DNA of 9,843 nt from Ruminococcaceae bacterium UBA866. Lineage in GTDB: Bacteria > Bacillota > Clostridia > Oscillospirales > Ruminococcaceae. Under the pieces are notes generated by a model, which was given only the letters and a program-made list of their open reading frames with translations, was not told the origin of the DNA and searched no databases. Location of the stretch: assembly GCA_002295325.1 (NCBI GenBank), contig DBGA01000041.1:45564-55406 (forward strand). The letters run 5' to 3'. The position numbers and the translations under genes were made by a program. Below, piece by piece: positions 6,597 through 9,843 of the stretch (its first letter is position 1; each line of letters opens with the position of its first letter).

Positions 6597-7893
6597 ATTT
6601 ATCCCTTAAATCAATAATTCTTTTTGCTTTACCTTGAAAACGCTCAAGAAATTTTGGCTCAATTAAGGAAACCTTTGCATCAATTCCCAAAACTGTTTTC
6701 AAATTATCTCTAACCTTTTGCTGCAGAAGTTCCAATGCACCATAGTTATCAAGCAACGAGCTATCGATAAGCTCAACTTGAACTTCTAGTGTATCCATAT
6801 ATCCTTCACGCCTAACTACAAGTTGATAGTGTGGGCCAATATGCTCCATGACAACAAGTACACTTTCGATTTGTGAAGGAAATACGTTAACACCACGAAT
6901 TTTAAGCATATCATCGCTTCTGCCTTTGATTTTATCCATACGCACAAAGGTTCTTCCACACTCACATTGTTCATAATTGAGTCTGGATATATCCTTTGTC
7001 CTATAGCGTAACATTGGTATTCCCTCTTTTGTAATAGTAGTTATTACAAGCTCACCCGTTGCAGATTTTTCAAGGACATTTCCTGTTATACTGTCAATGA
7101 TCTCGGGGATAAAATGGTCTTCATTAATATGCATCCCTTGTCTTAGGTAACACTCACCAGAGACACCAGGCCCCATTAATTCACTCATTCCGTAGTTATC
7201 GGAGGCAAATAAGTTAAAGCCTTTTTCAATTTGTATACGCATTTCCTCTGTGCATCCCTCGGAGCCAAAAATTCCATGCTTTAACTTTAATTCTTCATTT
7301 GAGATGCCCAGTTCGCGAGCGACCTCACTCATATATAATCCATAAGATGGTGTTGCAACTATGCCAGTTACACCAAAATCCTTTAAGAGCATAACTTGCT
7401 TTTGAGTGTTGCCACTTGACGCTGGAATTACTGTAGCGCCAAGCTTTTCAAGTCCATAATGTAGACCCAACGCGCCAGTGAAAAGTCCATATCCAAAAGA
7501 AATTTGGATAATATCCTCATCACAGACGCCAACACTTGCACATAATCTTGCAACACAGTCAGACCACACATCAATATCACGCTTGGTGTAGCCTACAACC
7601 GTAGGCTTCCCGGTTGTTCCACTTGATGCATGAATACGGACAATATCTTTCATGGGTTTTCCAAATAATCCAAAGGGATAGGTATCTCGGATATCTTCTT
7701 TTGTTGTAAACGGTATGTATTGAATATCGGATAACATTTTTATTTTATCGGGGGTAACCCCTTCGTTAGTCAGCTTATTATGATAAAATGGAATATTGTC
7801 ATAGCAATATTTCACCACCCATTGCAATCGTTCAAGTTGTAGCTTTTCAATATCAGCCCTTGGCATTGTTTCCAAGTCCTTTTGAAAAAACAT
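6595..7893 (-). CDS. Phenylacetate-CoA ligase paralogue, first gene of the ior operon
   Basis: A 432-residue AMP-forming aryl-acetate:CoA ligase of normal length for PaaK. Motifs are the phosphate loop HASSGTTGKPTVVGYT (88-103), FGYGLFTG (133-140), YGMSE (234-238), RYRTKD (296-301), CECG (310-313), GRSDDMLKIRGVNVFPSQ (324-341) and the C-terminal GKAKRI (421-426). It starts at the ATG at 7893, with AGAGG 7 bases upstream. It is followed by iorA after 12 bases. Known PaaK enzymes activate phenylacetate or indoleacetate with ATP, giving AMP and PPi. Here, next to IorAB, it could either activate aryl acids for reductive synthesis of aryl-pyruvates or work in reverse to release aryl acid and recover energy; the sequence does not say which. 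It is clearly homologous to the copy at 2778-4166 but lacks that protein's N-terminal extension. Confidence 0.93.
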   Translation of the reverse strand: MFFQKDLETMPRADIEKLQLERLQWVVKYCYDNIPFYHNKLTNEGVTPDKIKMLSDIQYIPFTTKEDIRDTYPFGLFGKPMKDIVRIHASSGTTGKPTVVGYTKRDIDVWSDCVARLCASVGVCDEDIIQISFGYGLFTGALGLHYGLEKLGATVIPASSGNTQKQVMLLKDFGVTGIVATPSYGLYMSEVARELGISNEELKLKHGIFGSEGCTEEMRIQIEKGFNLFASDNYGMSELMGPGVSGECYLRQGMHINEDHFIPEIIDSITGNVLEKSATGELVITTITKEGIPMLRYRTKDISRLNYEQCECGRTFVRMDKIKGRSDDMLKIRGVNVFPSQIESVLVVMEHIGPHYQLVVRREGYMDTLEVQVELIDSSLLDNYGALELLQQKVRDNLKTVLGIDAKVSLIEPKFLERFQGKAKRIIDLRDK

Positions 7894-7915
7894 AGTAACA
7901 CCTCTTTAAAATTTA

Positions 7916-7933
7916 GCTTTATCACTTTAAAGC
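7916..7933 (-). other. Small hairpin in the ior operon leader
   Basis: GCTTTA (7916-7921) and TAAAGC (7928-7933) form a perfect 6-bp stem with a 6-base loop, starting only a few bases after the predicted transcription start of the operon. It may stabilise the 5' end of the mRNA or be an operator; it is too short to be a riboswitch. Confidence 0.45.
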
Positions 7934-7942
7934 ATTATTTTA

Positions 7943-7970
7943 ATTATACAACTTTTAAAAATAAAATCAA
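7943..7970 (-). promoter_or_regulatory. Sigma-A-like promoter of the paaK-iorAB-paaK-ACT-yjbR operon
   Basis: On the minus strand TTGATT (7965-7970) and a perfect TATAAT (7943-7948) are separated by 16 bases. Transcription would start near 7936, about 43 bases before the first ATG. The transporter gene upstream ends only 27 bases before the -35 and shows no GC-rich terminator, so read-through from the transporter transcript may add to expression. Confidence 0.75.
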
Positions 7971-7996
7971 GTAAAAGGTGAAAAAATATTGTTTTT

Positions 7997-9238
7997 TTAG
8001 TTTTCTTTTTGCTTAGGCTTTGTTTTTAAGAAAAGCATTAAAACAATTCCTGCGCAAGCACAAACTGATGCAATTAAAAAAGCTGGAAACATCAGCTCTA
8101 TATTTTGACTTGCAATGTTTTTATAATATCCAGCAACAGTAGATGAAGCAATCGCTCCTGCGCCAAATCCAATTAAAACCATGCCATAATTCGTTGCCAT
8201 GTTTTTTGCACCGAATAAGTCCGCTGTTAATGCTGGGAATGTGCTCAAAAATCCGCCATAGAAGAATCCAATCAAACCGATTAGGGCAAAAATGAAATAG
8301 CCACTTGCCAAGTTTACAAATAATGATAACACCGCTGTGCCTGCCAATAAGGTTAAAATCGTATTCTTTCTTCCGATTTTGTCTGATATCATACCCCAAA
8401 ACAGCCTACCCATAGAGTTACACATAGAAATAATTAATACACCAATTGTTGCAGTTTCTGCTAGACCTTTTGCAACTGCAATCGGTTTTGCAAATCCAAT
8501 CATCATAAGACCGCCCATGCAAGCAAGCATTAGGGTAAATGTGATGATATAAAATTGTGGTTTTCTTAACACTTGTGAAGGGGTATATTCTGCTGTTTCT
8601 ACAACCTTTGATTCAGTGGATGAAGCTACTTGAGATTTAAAGAAATCTTCAGGTGGATTTTTCAAAAACAATCCGCCGATGGTGCATACAACTAAAAAGA
8701 TAACACTTAGTACCTTAAAAGTGTTTAACTCACCAACTTCTGTCCCACCAAAGTTTTGGATTAATTTTTCAACGATTGGTGTAAAAATTACCCCTCCAAA
8801 GCCTAGAGCAGAAACGATAAGTCCTGTTACAAAGCCTTTTTTCTCAGGAAACCATTTTTGTGAGCATGCAATGGTTGTAGAATAGGTAAAACCCATACCA
8901 ACGCCACCCATAACACCGTAGGTGACCCACAACACCCAAGCTGCATCTGCAGTAACAAAAGACGCTAGGAAAAACCCTATGCTCAAAATGACACCACCAG
9001 TTATTACAACTGCACGTGTTGAGTATTTTGCAGCTAGTTTCCCACCGATTACACTACCAATGGTTAGAGTCGCCAATAGAAGAGAGAATGTTAATCCTGC
9101 TGCAGCGTTATCGCCACCAAAAATACTATTTGCTATTCCTGTTTGAAATACACTCCAGATGTATGCAACTCCTAAACATAATTGAATTGCAATTGATGCT
9201 ATTACCGGGGCTAATCGATTTTGGGCTGTTTTCTTCAT
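7997..9238 (-). CDS. MFS transporter, OFA (oxalate/formate antiporter) family
   Basis: The 413-residue integral membrane protein has about 12 hydrophobic segments and a central cytoplasmic loop near residues 195-225. The pattern WFPEKKGFVTGLIVSALGFG (about 129-148), NSMGRLFWGMISDKIGRKN (274-292) and NYGMVLIGFGAG (350-361) matches the OFA family, which carries oxalate/formate, lactate and other small carboxylates. By alignment from memory, Arg278 corresponds to the substrate-binding Arg272 of OxlT, but the position of OxlT Lys355 falls near Phe358, so a dicarboxylate such as oxalate is unlikely and a monocarboxylate is more probable. Its place before the ior operon suggests an aryl acid or keto acid, which is inference. 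The ATG at 9238 has AAGGAGG 7 bases upstream. A 17-bp hairpin and a 33-codon ORF precede it. Confidence 0.88.
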   Translation of the reverse strand: MKKTAQNRLAPVIASIAIQLCLGVAYIWSVFQTGIANSIFGGDNAAAGLTFSLLLATLTIGSVIGGKLAAKYSTRAVVITGGVILSIGFFLASFVTADAAWVLWVTYGVMGGVGMGFTYSTTIACSQKWFPEKKGFVTGLIVSALGFGGVIFTPIVEKLIQNFGGTEVGELNTFKVLSVIFLVVCTIGGLFLKNPPEDFFKSQVASSTESKVVETAEYTPSQVLRKPQFYIITFTLMLACMGGLMMIGFAKPIAVAKGLAETATIGVLIISMCNSMGRLFWGMISDKIGRKNTILTLLAGTAVLSLFVNLASGYFIFALIGLIGFFYGGFLSTFPALTADLFGAKNMATNYGMVLIGFGAGAIASSTVAGYYKNIASQNIELMFPAFLIASVCACAGIVLMLFLKTKPKQKEN

Positions 9239-9245
9239 GATAATT

Positions 9246-9252
9246 CCTCCTT
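9246..9252 (-). promoter_or_regulatory. Ribosome binding site of the transporter, directly below a hairpin
   Basis: AAGGAGG lies 7 bases before the ATG at 9238 and only 6 bases after the 17-bp stem at 9259-9303, so folding or opening of that stem could affect loading of ribosomes. Confidence 0.75.
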
Positions 9253-9258
9253 AAAATT

Positions 9259-9303
9259 AAAATTGGGACCTTTACCGCTTTCTGCAGTAAAGGTCCCAAT
9301 TTT
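9259..9303 (-). terminator. 17-bp perfect hairpin in the transporter leader, possible attenuator
   Basis: AAAATTGGGACCTTTAC (9259-9275 read on plus) and GTAAAGGTCCCAATTTT (9287-9303) are perfectly complementary around an 11-base loop. On the minus strand the stem ends in AATTTT and is followed by AATTTT, a U-rich tract like that of an intrinsic terminator, yet it lies between the small ORF and the transporter in the same direction. It may therefore cause partial termination, giving more small protein than transporter, or act as an mRNA stability element. I see no T-box motif or other known riboswitch core. Confidence 0.65.
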
Positions 9304-9337
9304 CATATTATATTAGAAAATTAAACACACTTTTCAC

Positions 9338-9439
9338 TTATGCAAAACTCAAGTAAACCTTATTCTCTTTTATCCCCATAATAATGAGGTTGAAAATAAA
9401 GCTAATAATAGTAATGAATTTTACAAACGAATTAAGCAT
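9338..9439 (-). CDS. 33-residue putative single-pass membrane protein upstream of the transporter
   Basis: A short ORF on the transporter's leader transcript: ATG at 9439, TAA at 9338-9340, with AGGAG (9448-9452) 8 bases before the start. The protein starts MLNSFVKF, then has a hydrophobic stretch of Ile/Phe/Leu/Ser/Thr (about residues 8-23, ending LIIMGI), then a charged tail KENK and VYLSFA at the end. It thus looks like one membrane helix with a short polar C-terminal end. Good ribosome binding site, promoter upstream and clear topology support a real gene; its shortness is the main doubt. I do not recognise the family. Small accessory proteins encoded next to MFS transporters, including OFA-type ones, are known in other bacteria, so a transporter partner is a reasonable guess. 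It could also act as a leader peptide controlling the hairpin downstream. Confidence 0.65.
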   Translation of the reverse strand: MLNSFVKFITIISFIFNLIIMGIKENKVYLSFA

Positions 9440-9469
9440 ATATTTATCTCCTAAATACAAACTATGTAG

Positions 9470-9485
9470 TCCTCTGATATGAGGA
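9470..9485 (-). other. Short hairpin in the leader of the small ORF
   Basis: TCCTC (9470-9474) and GAGGA (9481-9485) form a 5-bp stem with a 6-base loop, about 11 to 26 bases after the predicted transcription start. On the RNA its 3' arm carries GAGGA, which resembles a ribosome binding site but lies too far from the ATG to serve it. Confidence 0.4.
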
Positions 9486-9502
9486 TTTTAAAAATTATTA
9501 AC

Positions 9503-9531
9503 ATATTAACACAGGTTTTCCCACTTGTCAA
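9503..9531 (-). promoter_or_regulatory. Strong sigma-A-like promoter for the small ORF and transporter
   Basis: A perfect TTGACA (9526-9531) and TAATAT (9503-9508) are separated by 17 bases, with TG one base before the -10 (extended -10). Transcription would start near 9496, giving about 57 bases to the small ORF and about 258 bases to the transporter ATG. The long leader is the reason to expect a gene or regulation in it. Confidence 0.8.
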
Positions 9532-9573
9532 TCAAAATATTGGGAAAGTATCGGCTTAATGGAAAAATATTTC

Positions 9574-9603
9574 AAAACCCCCTCACATATGTGAAGGGGT
9601 TTA
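9574..9603 (-). terminator. Rho-independent terminator of the hydrogenase gene
   Basis: AAACCCC and GGGGTTT form the lower stem, and TCACAT-ATGTGA the upper stem, with one mismatch (9582/9595). On the minus strand it is followed by TTTTGAAATATTTTT. It sits 10 bases after the hydrogenase stop codon and separates that unit from the transporter promoter. Confidence 0.85.
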
Positions 9604-9612
9604 ATAAGTTAA

Positions 9613-9843
9613 TTATTTGTAAAGACCACGTTTTACATAAGTTGTATGCAACAACTCATGAGCTTTACGGCTTCCCGGTTTTGTTAGATAAGTATCATAT
9701 AGTTCTTTAATAACAGGGTTATCGTGAGATTTTCTTTGAGGAAGGTTTAAATCCTCGCCATATAAAACACCTGCACGAAGTGCTCTGATATCAATGCTAT
9801 TTGATACAGCAGATGGTTGAATGATTTGTCCGCCACCGTTTAC
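9613..9843 (-). CDS. FeFe hydrogenase, C-terminal 76 residues (gene starts outside window)
   Basis: The frame is open to the right edge and ends at TAA 9613-9615. The first visible residues, VNGGGQIIQPS, match the end of the H-cluster domain, where the family has GCVNGGGQP. The rest is the small-subunit-like domain: RALRAGVLYGEDLNLPQRKS, then HDNPVIKELYDTYL, KPGSRKAHELLHTTYVKRGLYK. This HELLHT..VKRGLY ending is typical of the catalytic subunits of clostridial multi-subunit, NAD(P)H/ferredoxin-linked hydrogenases (HydA/HndD type), which make or use H2 in the cytoplasm. Cluster-ligating cysteines lie outside the window, so the subtype is not certain. A good terminator follows, so it is a separate transcript from the transporter. 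Confidence 0.9.
   Translation of the reverse strand, partial: VNGGGQIIQPSAVSNSIDIRALRAGVLYGEDLNLPQRKSHDNPVIKELYDTYLTKPGSRKAHELLHTTYVKRGLYK

Noticed and set aside
7971..7996. Terminator after the transporter gene
   Set aside because: Only A/T runs without a GC-rich stem; cannot be called an intrinsic terminator.
9239..9496. Riboswitch or T-box in the transporter leader
   Set aside because: No T-box motif or known aptamer core seen; most of the leader is explained by the 33-codon ORF plus the hairpin. An Rfam scan would decide.
1..9843. CRISPR arrays, tRNA/rRNA genes, transposases, phage genes
   Set aside because: No spaced direct repeats, no cloverleaf-like sequence and no mobile-element protein seen on either strand.

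Overview
The window is AT-rich with strong AGGAGG-type ribosome binding sites, and its genes belong to a strict anaerobe: FeFe hydrogenase, indolepyruvate:ferredoxin oxidoreductase and a high-molecular-weight-rubredoxin-like protein. This points to a low-GC Firmicute of the class Clostridia that ferments amino acids. The SpoVB/MurJ-type flippase fits a spore-former but does not prove one. Nothing looks like phage, plasmid, insertion sequence or CRISPR, and I see no rRNA or tRNA.

Layout. (1) 1-1063, minus: 5' part of a SpoVB/MurJ-like flippase, running off the left edge. (2) 1064-1201: divergent intergenic region with a sigma-A-like promoter for the plus-strand gene and a possible sporulation-type promoter for the flippase. 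(3) 1202-1828, plus: flavin-reductase/rubredoxin fusion protein (Hrb type), the only plus-strand gene. (4) 1827-1944: three consecutive hairpins between convergent genes. (5) 1951-7893, minus: six genes read right to left as paaK-like, iorA, iorB, second paaK-like, tandem ACT protein, MmcQ/YjbR protein, from a sigma-A-like promoter at 7943-7970. (6) 7997-9238, minus: OFA-family MFS transporter. (7) 9239-9612: its long 5' region with a sigma-A-like promoter, a 33-codon membrane-protein ORF that I add here, and a 17-bp perfect hairpin just before the transporter's ribosome binding site. (8) 9613-9843, minus: C-terminal end of an FeFe hydrogenase with its terminator.

How they may work together. 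IorAB oxidatively decarboxylates aryl-pyruvates (from Trp, Phe, Tyr transamination) to aryl-acetyl-CoA and reduced ferredoxin. Two distinct phenylacetate-CoA ligase paralogues flank iorAB and would interconvert aryl-acetyl-CoA and aryl-acetate with AMP/PPi or ATP. The ACT protein probably senses an amino acid. The OFA transporter could move a carboxylate, possibly an aryl acid product, and the hydrogenase next door could dispose of ferredoxin electrons as H2. The enzyme assignments are firm. The pathway direction, the transporter substrate and the link to the hydrogenase are inference.

The most notable items are the unlisted small membrane protein with its hairpin upstream of the transporter, the paired PaaK paralogues around IorAB (one with an unusual N-terminal extension), and the unusual rubredoxin metal-site motifs.
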